Origin: Nitratireductor aquimarinus
Lineage (GTDB): Bacteria > Pseudomonadota > Alphaproteobacteria > Rhizobiales > Rhizobiaceae
DNA length: 64,000 bases
NCBI RefSeq assembly: GCF_017255295.1
Contig: NZ_JAFKDE010000012.1
Location: 1 to 64,000, forward strand
Direction: 5' to 3'
In this document: positions 1 to 6,848 of the stretch, piece by piece
How positions within the stretch are numbered: position 1 is the first letter of the stretch
How the letters are laid out: the number at the start of each line of letters is the position of its first letter
Made by a program: the position numbers and the translations under genes
The notes under the pieces: model-generated
Told to the model about the DNA's origin: nothing
Seen by the model: only the letters and a program-made list of their open reading frames with translations
Databases searched by the model: none

Positions 1-152
1 TTCTTTCCGTCCACGTAGACGGCATCCACCGAAACCATTGGGACGCCCGCATCCAGTTCGACGGAAAGCTCAACCTCGCATTCCAGGTCGTAGACGACGC
101 CAATTCCAAGCTTCTCGTCTTGGATCGTGTGGCAGAAGTCGTATCGGCTCAT
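1..152 (-). CDS. Small hypothetical phage protein, truncated by window edge
   Basis: A minus-strand reading frame starts with ATG at 152 and runs off the left edge; at least 50 residues are visible, beginning MSRYDFCHT. A purine-rich Shine-Dalgarno (GGAGAGGAAGAG) sits just upstream of the ATG, which supports this start. I do not recognise the family. It is probably the first of a leftward set leading toward the unseen integrase end, and it diverges from the winged-helix gene at 356 across a roughly 200-base control region. Confidence 0.6.
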   Translation of the reverse strand, partial: MSRYDFCHTIQDEKLGIGVVYDLECEVELSVELDAGVPMVSVDAVYVDGK

Positions 153-222
153 CGTTCTCTTCCTCTCCATCGTGTCCGGCAGATCGGCGCGGAAGCGCTT
201 CTTCGTGCTGCAGTATCGTGAA

Positions 223-307
223 GGTACATATCGTACCCAATAGCGTCAAGCTAAAAAGATACAAATCGTACCCGATTTTTGACAGGGGAGGAATCGCGCC
301 GTACAAA
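223..307 (+). promoter_or_regulatory. Control region with inverted repeats and a sigma70-like promoter
   Basis: GGTACATATCGTACC at 223-237 is an inverted repeat, and a related site ATACAAATCGTACCC lies at 259-273. A consensus-like promoter follows: TTGACA at 279-284, a 17-base spacer, and TACAAA at 302-307, reading toward the gene at 356. The 10-mer GTACCCGATT here recurs in reverse complement in the immunity operator near 3209, which suggests one regulator may touch both regions. That last point is inference. Confidence 0.6.
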
Positions 308-355
308 TGGGCGTGTCTCGCGATGGCGCGAGCGACAGAATTTCAGGAATAATCA

Positions 356-682
356 ATGAACGACGAGACGGAACTCACACCGGCGGGGCGATGGTATCGA
401 AACCGGGATGAATGGATCAGGCACGTTCTGGGGCGGGATTACCTGACTGCCGATTGCCAGCGGGTCGGCATCTTCATCGCCATGCACATGAACCGGCGGG
501 ACAACCACACGAAGCACCAGCAGACGACAATCGCTAAGGATCTGGGGCTGGGCGTTGCGACAGTGAAGCGGTCAATCAAGAAGCTTCGAGAGGAAGGGCT
601 GATTGACCTCGAAAAGGTGACGCGGGGTCGAAGGAATAGGGCGGTGAACCACTATTTTCTGATCTTCCCGTGGGCGTCCTAA
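356..682 (+). CDS. Winged-helix DNA-binding protein, possible replication initiator or regulator
   Basis: The 108-residue protein has a helix-turn-helix core at about residues 60-95 (TTIAKDLGLGVATVKRSIKKL) followed by a basic wing (EKVTRGRRNRAV). The N-terminal part resembles helix-turn-helix proteins found beside plasmid and phage replication regions. The ATG lies about 50 bases past the -10 of the promoter at 279-307. Immediately downstream are repeated ATCACCAGTGAT and ATAACGGTAG elements, so the protein may bind there as an initiator or an autoregulator. The exact role is not established. Confidence 0.7.
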   Translation: MNDETELTPAGRWYRNRDEWIRHVLGRDYLTADCQRVGIFIAMHMNRRDNHTKHQQTTIAKDLGLGVATVKRSIKKLREEGLIDLEKVTRGRRNRAVNHYFLIFPWAS

Positions 683-683
683 G

Positions 684-754
684 TATCACCAGTGATCCCT
701 AGACTGGGTGTCACCAGTGATACCCCTAATAACGGTAGATCATAATAACGGTAG
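684..754. repeat. Iteron-like direct repeats, candidate replication origin or operator
   Basis: Two copies of TCACCAGTGAT (within 684-696 and 710-722) are followed by two copies of TAATAACGGTAG (727-738 and 743-754), the latter 16 bases apart. The first element is a near-palindrome (ATCAC-GTGAT). The DNA from 725 to about 800 is AT-rich compared with its surroundings. The stretch 683-873 holds no convincing gene. Repeats plus an AT-rich tract next to a winged-helix gene resemble an origin or an autoregulated operator, by inference. Confidence 0.5.
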
Positions 755-873
755 TTTATGATTAGGGTTATAGGGCTCTGGAGAGGGAGTATTATATCTC
801 TAGGGCCTACCTCTCAAACGTAGAAGGGAAGGGCGCTACGAGCAGGAAGTCACTCACCAAAGCTCATTGGACC

Positions 874-1071
874 ATGGCGGGGCCATGCAAAGACGGGACG
901 CACCGTCTGGTATTCACTGGCAACGAAGGCGAGATCGAAATCACGATGTCGCTGTACGATATCGGCATCCTTCAAGGCGTGACGAGCCATCTGTTGTATT
1001 CGGCTGCGTGCCCCGATCTCGAACAATTGCGGGCCAAGCGGTGGGAAGACGAGCAGGTGTCATCCTCCTAG
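874..1071 (+). CDS. Small hypothetical protein
   Basis: This 65-residue frame starts with ATG at 874 and has ordinary amino-acid composition (MAGPCKDGTHRL...). No clear Shine-Dalgarno lies at the usual distance, though AGGAAG occurs about 25 bases upstream. Its 3' end overlaps the convergent gene at 1060-1383 by 12 bases. No family is recognised. It could be spurious, but it is the only plausible coding frame between the repeats and 1060. Confidence 0.45.
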   Translation: MAGPCKDGTHRLVFTGNEGEIEITMSLYDIGILQGVTSHLLYSAACPDLEQLRAKRWEDEQVSSS

Positions 1072-1383
1072 ATTGTTCCATTCCTCCAGGTATTGCGGGG
1101 CGATCTGTGAGAGAGGATAGCCGGCATCCTTGTCGTGGCCGCCCTTCGCAATCAACATCGCTGCGCTTGAAGCGTGAGGCCCACCATATCCGGCGTGCAC
1201 TTCTGGACCATCTTTCGGTCGCCAGATCACTTCGGAAGTTGTCCCCGGTGTCGCTGCGCGAAGAATGATCGTTCCTTCAGGGGGCCAGTGCGTGAATTGC
1301 GGTGCCGGCAGATCGCCATTCCATTGCCAAAACCGGAAAGTTTTTTCTTCCATATCGCTCGATGGCAGCGGTTCGTCTTCCAT
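1060..1383 (-). CDS. Hypothetical phage protein (Lar/DUF-type small early protein)
   Basis: The 107-residue product starts with ATG at 1383, preceded by GGGAGGGGAG. It begins with an acidic stretch and carries several aromatic-rich segments (FRFWQWNG, FTHWPPEG). Its composition resembles small early proteins of siphophages, but no catalytic motif is seen. It is the last gene of the leftward series 2506-1060, following the small membrane protein at 1393-1530 by about 10 bases, so the two are probably co-transcribed. Confidence 0.6.
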   Translation of the reverse strand: MEDEPLPSSDMEEKTFRFWQWNGDLPAPQFTHWPPEGTIILRAATPGTTSEVIWRPKDGPEVHAGYGGPHASSAAMLIAKGGHDKDAGYPLSQIAPQYLEEWNNLGG

Positions 1384-1392
1384 CTCCCCTCC

Positions 1393-1530
1393 CTATTCGC
1401 CGGCTGGTGTTAGCGCCAGATGGAAAACCTCATAGACCACCCAGACGAAGGCTGCGGCGATCACGACGGACATGAAGAGCAGGAGCCAGTTCATCTCCCT
1501 CTGCTCTTGCTTTGGCTTCTTGCGATCCAC
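1393..1530 (-). CDS. Small single-span membrane protein (45 aa)
   Basis: A GTG at 1530 is preceded by GGGGGAG at good spacing and opens a frame with a charged N-terminus (DRKKPKQEQRE). One hydrophobic helix (NWLLLFMSVVIAAAFVWVV) follows. An in-frame ATG at 1494, also with a purine-rich leader, would give a 33-residue form, so dual starts are possible. It lies between two leftward genes in the same operon. Function is unknown; small membrane proteins of this kind in early phage operons are often superinfection or host-takeover factors, but nothing here proves that. Confidence 0.6.
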   Translation of the reverse strand: MDRKKPKQEQREMNWLLLFMSVVIAAAFVWVVYEVFHLALTPAGE

Positions 1531-1540
1531 GACGCTCCCC

Positions 1541-1825
1541 CTATTCGTCTTCCTCATCCAGATCATCGATCTCGATCAGACCGGCTCCGATTCCCCAATC
1601 CAGTATGATCGCGTTAACGGCTTCATCCCGGCTCATCTCGTTTTCCTTCGCGAACTCATCCGCCAGATCGGCCACCTCTGAAATCAGGGTGAGGTCACCG
1701 GCTTTGACGAGCTTGCCTTGAAGGCGCAGAGCCGCGCGCCGCAACAGCACCTGGATCTCGACAGGCGTGAAGTCGTGCAGCGTGTCAGCTGCTTTCAGCA
1801 GTTCGTCAGCGAGCTTGTCAGTCAT
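1541..1825 (-). CDS. Acidic helical hypothetical protein
   Basis: The 94-residue protein is predicted to be mostly helical and ends in a very acidic tail (IEIDDLDEEDE). It starts with ATG at 1825 and overlaps the upstream gene's stop (1818) by 8 bases, as expected for translational coupling. I see no recognised motif. The acidic surface could mimic DNA or bind a basic partner, but that is speculation. Confidence 0.65.
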   Translation of the reverse strand: MTDKLADELLKAADTLHDFTPVEIQVLLRRAALRLQGKLVKAGDLTLISEVADLADEFAKENEMSRDEAVNAIILDWGIGAGLIEIDDLDEEDE

Positions 1826-2012
1826 GGCTCTCGCCTCCCTCTCGGATGCGCTCCCACTCTTCTGGCGTCAGCGCGGCCTTGAGAACGATGTCGACCTCCG
1901 GCAGGAGACTTTCCCACATTGGCCGGCCTTCGAACTTCGTGTTCTCTGGCAGTCCACGGGACGTGCACAAGGCGCGGGCGGCGCGTTCGCGGGGAGGCTT
2001 GGGTTTTCTCAT
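1818..2012 (-). CDS. Small basic hypothetical protein
   Basis: This 64-residue frame starts with ATG at 2012 and has a basic N-terminus (MRKPKPPRERAAR) and an acidic C-terminal half (LTPEEWERIREGG). It sits 5 bases after the stop of the secreted protein gene (2018) and overlaps the next gene by 8 bases. No family is recognised. Confidence 0.6.
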   Translation of the reverse strand: MRKPKPPRERAARALCTSRGLPENTKFEGRPMWESLLPEVDIVLKAALTPEEWERIREGGESHD

Positions 2013-2017
2013 GACGC

Positions 2018-2506
2018 TTATTCTCCGCAGAGTGAGCGCATTATCTCGAAGGTCTGTTTTGAGCCGACCGACGTAAAGACGCCCTGTTTCTTCTCGGTCC
2101 GGAATGGTACGTCGGCACCGCTCGCCGCTTCAAATATCTCGACAATTGAGACGGAATCTTCGGGGCTGGCGATAAGCCTCTTCCCAAAGTGAGGAACCTC
2201 GCCGGCCGTGAATGTGAAATCCAAGGTCTGGTCCCCATGGCGGAATGTCGCCTTCGCGGTTTGAACGAACATCATGAAGCGCTCGGGCTGGAAAAACGAC
2301 ACCAAGTCGCCCGACGAGGCGCATGCGAAAGCGATCAGTGCTTTGTCAAACCCGTCACCGGATTCAGACATCATCGCAAGCGGCAAAACGCTTTTGTCGA
2401 ACGTGTCTTGGCGGAACTGAAGGCCCCAGCCTTCCTTCATCTCTTCGCTGATGGCTGTTGTTGTGCATGCCGCGAATAGCGCGCCGGCTAAGATAAGCCG
2501 CTTCAT
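2018..2506 (-). CDS. Secreted hypothetical protein with signal peptide
   Basis: ATG at 2506 is chosen over the in-frame codon at 2521 because GGGGGATTGCA directly precedes it and it gives a clean signal peptide (MKRLILAGALFAACTTTAISEE). The 162-residue protein is therefore exported to the periplasm. A Cys in the hydrophobic end (AAC) could be a weak lipobox, but cleavage after AIS-EE by signal peptidase I looks more natural. The mature part has no recognised motif. It lies directly behind the repressor in the same direction, so it is probably expressed in the lysogen. Confidence 0.65.
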   Translation of the reverse strand: MKRLILAGALFAACTTTAISEEMKEGWGLQFRQDTFDKSVLPLAMMSESGDGFDKALIAFACASSGDLVSFFQPERFMMFVQTAKATFRHGDQTLDFTFTAGEVPHFGKRLIASPEDSVSIVEIFEAASGADVPFRTEKKQGVFTSVGSKQTFEIMRSLCGE

Positions 2507-2537
2507 TGCAATCCCCCGCATGAATTATCTCTCCCAT

Positions 2538-3194
2538 TCACATCGATAAGATCGTTTTGCGCACACGTCCGATGATGTCCGGCTCAACGCCGACCGGAAG
2601 CTCGAACGGCTTATGTTCCTCATTGGTCGAAACAGGCTCCCACCTATTTGGCGGGCGAAAGCGCTTGTAGGTCGCGCCGCCGTTCCCGTCTCCGATGACG
2701 TAACAGGCGTTCGGGACAAGGCGCTTGTCGTTCCGGTTCACGAAAATGATGCTGTCGTGAGGCGATATGCGGTTCATGGAATCGCCATCGACACGAAGCG
2801 CAACCCAATCGCCGCTTGGATCTAGGTCGGGGGCGTAAACCATCGGTTCGTCATCGAAGTGGGTGACGGTATCCGACTGCAACAGTGCACCCGCGCTAAC
2901 CCACGAAATCAGCGGCGCGTGAACGAATGCTGTCTCGGCAGGGATGTCGTCATCATCCGGATTCCCTGTTCCGTAATTCAGCCATTGCAGTGACACGTTG
3001 AACAGCGCAGCGAATTTACGGGCGTCATCCAGCCCGAACCCGTTTCGCCCCTGCTCATAAGCCTTATAGCTGTTGACGTTGATCCCGAGCTTGTTCGCTA
3101 CAGCGGTCGGCCCCGAATATTCCGCGCGCTTCCGTGCCCAGACCAAGCGCTGCGCGCGTTCTTCTCTCAGTCGTTTTTCTTCGTTACTCGCCAT
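2538..3194 (-). CDS. cI: CI-like repressor (XRE HTH plus S24 LexA-type peptidase)
   Basis: The 218-residue protein has an XRE helix-turn-helix at about residues 28-75 and a C-terminal S24 peptidase domain. The S24 signature is visible: an Ala-Gly in WVSAG as the expected self-cleavage bond, the nucleophile in DGDSM and the general-base lysine in GATYKRF. By family knowledge it represses the lytic promoters as a dimer and self-cleaves on RecA activation, so the prophage should respond to DNA damage. It is transcribed leftward, divergent from the Cro-like gene at 3278. Confidence 0.93.
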   Translation of the reverse strand: MASNEEKRLREERAQRLVWARKRAEYSGPTAVANKLGINVNSYKAYEQGRNGFGLDDARKFAALFNVSLQWLNYGTGNPDDDDIPAETAFVHAPLISWVSAGALLQSDTVTHFDDEPMVYAPDLDPSGDWVALRVDGDSMNRISPHDSIIFVNRNDKRLVPNACYVIGDGNGGATYKRFRPPNRWEPVSTNEEHKPFELPVGVEPDIIGRVRKTILSM

Positions 3195-3205
3195 GGTGCA
3201 AAAAA

Positions 3206-3270
3206 TACCCGCTCAATCGGGTACAAGTAATGCCTTTCCTGCTTGACAGTGAGGGTATGTTATGTACCCT
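3206..3270. promoter_or_regulatory. Lysis-lysogeny switch: two operators and rightward promoter
   Basis: TACCC at 3206-3210 and GGGTA at 3219-3223 form one inverted repeat, and GGGTA at 3253-3257 with TACCC at 3265-3269 form a second. TTGACA at 3243-3248 with TACCCT at 3265-3270 (16-base spacer) reads toward the Cro-like gene, so the second operator overlaps the -10. The first operator lies just upstream of the repressor ATG (3194), suiting autoregulation. Assignment to CI and Cro is inference from position. Confidence 0.75.
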
Positions 3271-3277
3271 ATGCGGC

Positions 3278-3499
3278 ATGACACACGCGGACATCATCAA
3301 TCTCTGGCCATCGCTTTCCGAGTTTGCGGACGACCTTTCGGTTGCATACGGGACAGCAAAAGCCATGCGCAGGCGGGCATCGATCCCGCCGATGTATTGG
3401 ACCTGCATCGTTCGGAAAGCGGGCGATCGCGGTTTTGAGGGCGTGACGCTTGAGGCTTTGGCCGAGGCCGTGTCCGCAGACGCGGAGACAACGGCATGA
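3278..3499 (+). CDS. Cro-like regulator
   Basis: ATG at 3278 gives a 73-residue protein beginning MTHADIINLWPS. The segment SEFADDLSVAYGTAKAMRRR fits a compact helix-turn-helix of the Cro/YdaS type. It is the first gene rightward of the operators and diverges from cI, the classic position of cro. It starts the long early operon and overlaps the next gene by an ATGA junction. Confidence 0.75.
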   Translation: MTHADIINLWPSLSEFADDLSVAYGTAKAMRRRASIPPMYWTCIVRKAGDRGFEGVTLEALAEAVSADAETTA

Positions 3500-4062
3500 G
3501 CGATATACAGCCCACCACGTTCAAGCTCCGCGCTTTTGCTGAATGGATCGAAGCACAGGGCGGCAGCGTCGATGCACCCACCAGCGAGTGGGAAGTTCTC
3601 CGCTACCGTCTCACCGGCAAGTCGCCCCTGATCATCTACCGCAACAAGAAGGGGAAGCTGACGGTCTCCGACGAAACGAGGGCGGATTATCGCCAGTTCC
3701 TCGATGAGACCGGGGCAGGGGGCGAACAGGCCATCCAGAAGATGCGCCGGCAGAACGGCGCGGCTCTGCGCAATTCGATCATTGACCGGCTGGAGCGGGA
3801 AACTGGCTACGCCTGCTGCTGCTACTGCGGGCAATTCGTCACGCGTGAAAGCTCGACGCTCGAGCATTTCGTTCCGATCTCGAAGGGTGGGCCGAACCAC
3901 GAGTTCAACCTCGGCATCGCCTGCGAGCCCTGCAACCTGGCAGTCGGAAGCAAGCCCGTTGTCGAGAAGCTGGTTGTTCGTGATCAGATCCGGGCTGCGG
4001 TTCAAGATATCGCTCCTTGGGATGATTTCGACGCGCGCACCATCATGGGAGCCGCCGCATGA
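3496..4062 (+). CDS. HNH endonuclease
   Basis: The 188-residue protein carries a C-terminal HNH/zinc domain: a first Cys pair in CYCG, the catalytic-type LEHFVPISKGG at about residues 131-141, an asparagine-containing GPNHEFNLG, and a second pair in CEPCN. The N-terminal 90 residues are not recognised. The first Cys pair lies in a tight run of three cysteines (ACCCYCG). It overlaps its neighbours by ATGA at both ends. Role in the early operon could be host DNA degradation or a processing nuclease; which of these applies cannot be told. Confidence 0.85.
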   Translation: MSDIQPTTFKLRAFAEWIEAQGGSVDAPTSEWEVLRYRLTGKSPLIIYRNKKGKLTVSDETRADYRQFLDETGAGGEQAIQKMRRQNGAALRNSIIDRLERETGYACCCYCGQFVTRESSTLEHFVPISKGGPNHEFNLGIACEPCNLAVGSKPVVEKLVVRDQIRAAVQDIAPWDDFDARTIMGAAA

Positions 4063-4298
4063 CCTCCCACCAGACACAAGAACGCCGCGCTTTTCCCCTC
4101 CGCGCGGCTACAGCCGAGGGGGCTACCCGGTCCCCCCATGACGCCCCCTCGGCACCCATTCGTCATCTGATCTCTCCCCAGCTTCTCATTGCCTGGGTTG
4201 TCCTACTCGCCGTTGGCCTTTGCTCGTTGGCGGGCTGGGCTGCGATCTGGCTTGCGGTTTCTGGCGTTATCGACTGGATCGAGAGGATTGCGGGATGA
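4059..4298 (+). CDS. Small membrane protein
   Basis: The 79-residue protein has a polar, basic N-terminal half and one or two hydrophobic spans (LLIAWVVLLAVGLCSLAGWAAIW). It starts with the ATGA overlap of the HNH gene and ends in an ATGA overlap with the GcrA-like gene. No family is recognised. Confidence 0.6.
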   Translation: MTSHQTQERRAFPLRAATAEGATRSPHDAPSAPIRHLISPQLLIAWVVLLAVGLCSLAGWAAIWLAVSGVIDWIERIAG

Positions 4299-5014
4299 CT
4301 TTCGAGAACCTCACGAATTTCCCCGGCCCGCACTCTCCCACGGTATCCGGCGGCATACCGGGCACACCAAGCAGCGATGCTCTGCGGGCGCAAAAATCTG
4401 ACGGGACCGGAATTCCCGTCAGAGGCCGGGACGCCGAAGGCGTTACCCATCACCGCAAATCGCTGCGCGCCGCCAACGAATTCACTGACTCTCCGGCACC
4501 CATCCGCAAAGGCTGGACCACGGAAGATGATCGCCTGATGCGTGAGATGGCGCTGGCCGGTCGATCTGCCACGGATGTGGGAAATGCCCTTGGCCGGTCG
4601 CGCAATGCCGTCCTTGGCCGCGCCACCCGTACCGGTGTCAAGTTCTCCGCCACTGGTGGTCCGCGTAAGAGATTGCGCCCGGTGAAGGTGCAGCCTGTGC
4701 GTCCGGCCAAACCGAAGAGCACTGCAAAGCCGGCCCCGCGCGTCTTCTCTCATGATGTTGATTTCCTGATCGCGGATTGGAAGGCAAAGCATGGCGAGCC
4801 TCGCAGGTTCGAGAGAGGCGACAATACGGACTACCTCTCGATCAAGGCCTACTTGGAGGAATGGGGCTATCGCCTGAATTTCCAGAGGGCCAAGTACAGC
4901 ATCAGCAACGGGCGCGGACGCCCGAAGGTCGTTGCATGGCGGCAGGTGCTGGAATTGGTCGACGAGTTCCGGACCGCCGAGGGGTTGGCGCCGATCCTTG
5001 CGGAGGCGTCATGA
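4295..5014 (+). CDS. GcrA-like cell-cycle regulator homologue
   Basis: Residues about 73-115 (KGWTTEDDRLMREM, RSATDVGNALG, RNAVLGRATRTG) match the N-terminal helix-turn-helix of GcrA, which has WTDE and SASQIAxxLGGxTRNAVIGKxHRLG in Caulobacter. GcrA activates sigma70 promoters carrying CcrM-methylated GANTC sites. Here the domain is internal, after a 70-residue low-complexity leader, and a further 100-residue C-terminal domain follows a Pro/Lys-rich linker, so it is not a simple copy of host gcrA (239 vs about 170 residues). I infer a phage regulator reading host methylation or redirecting polymerase. Confidence 0.75.
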   Translation: MTFENLTNFPGPHSPTVSGGIPGTPSSDALRAQKSDGTGIPVRGRDAEGVTHHRKSLRAANEFTDSPAPIRKGWTTEDDRLMREMALAGRSATDVGNALGRSRNAVLGRATRTGVKFSATGGPRKRLRPVKVQPVRPAKPKSTAKPAPRVFSHDVDFLIADWKAKHGEPRRFERGDNTDYLSIKAYLEEWGYRLNFQRAKYSISNGRGRPKVVAWRQVLELVDEFRTAEGLAPILAEAS

Positions 5015-5202
5015 CCTGGTACCTCAATCTCAAATGGACCGTGGCCGATACCGACCTGATGCTCGCGGCTGCGCGGCGCGGTCAGACGCCCACGCATATT
5101 GCGAGAACTATCCGGCGCGAAACCGGCAAGCCCTGCGCTCCCCATGATGTTGAGCGCGTTCTGAGAAACGCTGATGGCCCGTTCGCGGAGCAGTCCGTAT
5201 GA
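5011..5202 (+). CDS. Small helix-turn-helix-like protein
   Basis: The 63-residue protein contains a segment resembling a Myb/SANT or GcrA-type helix-turn-helix (WTVADTDLMLAAARRG followed by THIARTI). It starts in an ATGA overlap with the GcrA-like gene and ends in an ATGA overlap with the next. The similarity to the upstream protein's WTxxDDRLM motif suggests a small paralogue, though this is based on a short match. Confidence 0.55.
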   Translation: MTWYLNLKWTVADTDLMLAAARRGQTPTHIARTIRRETGKPCAPHDVERVLRNADGPFAEQSV

Positions 5203-5381
5203 CGATCCTCGCGATCTCCCTCTATATCCTAGGCGTGATTGGCGCGGTGGCCTCTGTAGGCCGGGACGCCTATGGGCGGAATGTACCCACGGGCCCGCGC
5301 GAAATCGTCGTCTGTGTGCTCTGGCTTCTGGCGGTTGCCGCCGCCATTGCCATGAGCCCGTTTCAGCGGGGGCGCAAATGA
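5199..5381 (+). CDS. Two-span small membrane protein
   Basis: The 60-residue product has hydrophobic helices at residues 2-19 and 34-51, separated by a short polar loop (GRDAYGRNVPTG), and a basic C-terminal tail (FQRGRK). Both ends are ATGA overlaps. Function is unknown. Confidence 0.6.
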   Translation: MTILAISLYILGVIGAVASVGRDAYGRNVPTGPREIVVCVLWLLAVAAAIAMSPFQRGRK

Positions 5382-5614
5382 CCTCCGCTCACCTTCGAAC
5401 AAATCAAGCTGACGCGCATCCGTCTGAGTTTGGCTATTCCGTCGAGTGCGCATCCTTCACCTCTTTCATTCCTGCTTTCGATTTCAAGGGGCCGTTCGCC
5501 CCATGGAGGCAGGATGAAACCGCCTTCCACGCAAAGAAACGTACGCGTGAAGGTGTTCCATGTCCGACAAAAGATGTGTCGAGAACGACACAAAACGTGG
5601 CGGAGGCGTCATGA
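5378..5614 (+). CDS. Hypothetical protein
   Basis: This 78-residue frame begins at the ATGA overlap with the previous stop and ends at another ATGA overlap (5611). The composition is ordinary, with aromatic and charged residues mixed, and no motif is recognised. The unbroken chain of overlaps is the main support for it being a gene. Confidence 0.5.
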   Translation: MTSAHLRTNQADAHPSEFGYSVECASFTSFIPAFDFKGPFAPWRQDETAFHAKKRTREGVPCPTKDVSRTTQNVAEAS

Positions 5615-5979
5615 GTACCGCTGTTCAACAGAGTGCGAGTTTCCTGAATGCACTCGCCCAGCTTCATCACAGAGGCCGGGGAGATACCTGGGGCGCGGCC
5701 CGCGACAGGGCGGCGCATTCGGCAGGGATCGAGCGTTCATATGCCAAGCGAATTTGGGACCGCTGGCAGACCATGAACGATGTGTCGGGCGAGGCGTACA
5801 TGCGCCTCCGTGCGGCCTACGAGCGCGCTTGCGAGCGCAACGAGGAAGCCGCCCGCTCCATGAGGGCCGAGCGGCTGGGACTTACGGGACAAACCAATGC
5901 GGTGGATCAAGAGCGCCCTCTGGAGGGTGTCGGAATGGGTGTGCCTGAAATGGCATCGCCGGAAAGGGAAGAGACATGA
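5611..5979 (+). CDS. Hypothetical helical phage protein
   Basis: The 122-residue protein is alpha-helical and basic in the middle (AHSAGIERSYAKRIWDRW, then YMRLRAAYERACERNEEAAR). The first segment could be a DNA-binding helix pair. It lies in the overlapping early operon between hypothetical genes. No family is recognised. Confidence 0.55.
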   Translation: MSTAVQQSASFLNALAQLHHRGRGDTWGAARDRAAHSAGIERSYAKRIWDRWQTMNDVSGEAYMRLRAAYERACERNEEAARSMRAERLGLTGQTNAVDQERPLEGVGMGVPEMASPEREET

Positions 5980-6062
5980 CTGAAATGAACTGGCCGGAGG
6001 CATTTGCTGCCGTTGGCTTCGCCTTCGCGGTCGCCCTGATGGTCTGGTCCGTCAGACGATAA
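5976..6062 (+). CDS. Tiny single-span membrane protein (28 aa)
   Basis: ATG at 5976 overlaps the previous stop (ATGA) and opens MTEMNWPEAFAAVG followed by a hydrophobic span and a basic end (SVRR). The stop is TAA at 6060-6062. AAAGGGAAGAG lies just upstream. Such minute membrane proteins recur in this operon (6756, 5199, 4059). Confidence 0.5.
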   Translation: MTEMNWPEAFAAVGFAFAVALMVWSVRR

Positions 6063-6114
6063 CCGTTGCGCCGGGGTTATCGGCGAACCCCCTTAAATCG
6101 AGGATGGGGACGGA

Positions 6115-6759
6115 ATGAACAATCCACTCAAAGTTCTGATCGCGTGCGAGTTCTCTGGGACCGTCCGCAATGCCTTTCTGCAGCGCGGCCACGATGCCTG
6201 GTCCTGCGACCTTCTCCCTTCTGAGGATGGAAGCAACCGGCATATCCGGGGCGATGTTCGGGACATCCTGAATGACGGATGGGACTTGCTCATTGTCGCA
6301 CACCCGCCATGCACCCGGCTTTGCAATAGCGGAGTCCGCTGGCTGCATACTCCGCCGCCCGGTCGCACCCGAGAAGAGATGTGGGCAGAGCTTGATGAAG
6401 GCGCGGCGCTGTTCTCCGATCTCTGGAATGCTCCAATCGATCGTATCGCAGTCGAGAACCCGGTCATGCACAAGCATGCCAAAGAGCGGATCAAGGGCTT
6501 TCAGGAACATACGCAATCCGTCCAGCCGTGGCAGTTCGGTGATCCAGAGGCCAAGCGCACTTGTCTCTGGTTGAAGGGCCTGCCGTCGCTGGTCCCTTTA
6601 CACCACAAGAAACCGGAGAACTTGACCCATCGCGTCTGGCGGATGCCGCCCGGGCCCGACCGGCAGAAAGAGCGTTCTCGCTTCTTCCCCGGCATCGCGG
6701 CCGCCATGGCCGATCAGTGGGGCGGGTATGCCCTTGAAGAAGCGAGGGCCGCAGCATGA
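6115..6759 (+). CDS. C5-cytosine methyltransferase-like protein
   Basis: The 214-residue protein has a Rossmann-type start (KVLIACEFSGTVRNAF) equivalent to methyltransferase motif I and a PPC motif (AHPPCTRLCNSGVRWL) with the cysteine expected in C5-MTases. ENP replaces the usual ENV of motif VI. It is short and lacks a clear target-recognition domain, as in related phage proteins. It may be a minimal methylase or a divergent base-modifying enzyme. It follows a 50-base gap, one of the few in the operon. Confidence 0.65.
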   Translation: MNNPLKVLIACEFSGTVRNAFLQRGHDAWSCDLLPSEDGSNRHIRGDVRDILNDGWDLLIVAHPPCTRLCNSGVRWLHTPPPGRTREEMWAELDEGAALFSDLWNAPIDRIAVENPVMHKHAKERIKGFQEHTQSVQPWQFGDPEAKRTCLWLKGLPSLVPLHHKKPENLTHRVWRMPPGPDRQKERSRFFPGIAAAMADQWGGYALEEARAAA

Positions 6760-6848
6760 CCGAGCGCACCCGTTTCATGATCGTGAACTGGACCATCGCC
6801 ATTGCGGGCATTCTCATCCTTGGCGCGGCTATGTGGGGAGGGGAGTGA
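6756..6848 (+). CDS. Tiny single-span membrane protein (30 aa)
   Basis: The frame starts at ATG 6756 in an ATGA overlap and encodes a short charged start (MTERTRF) and one hydrophobic helix ending in WGGE. Its stop overlaps the next ATG as TGATG. No family is recognised. Confidence 0.5.
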   Translation: MTERTRFMIVNWTIAIAGILILGAAMWGGE

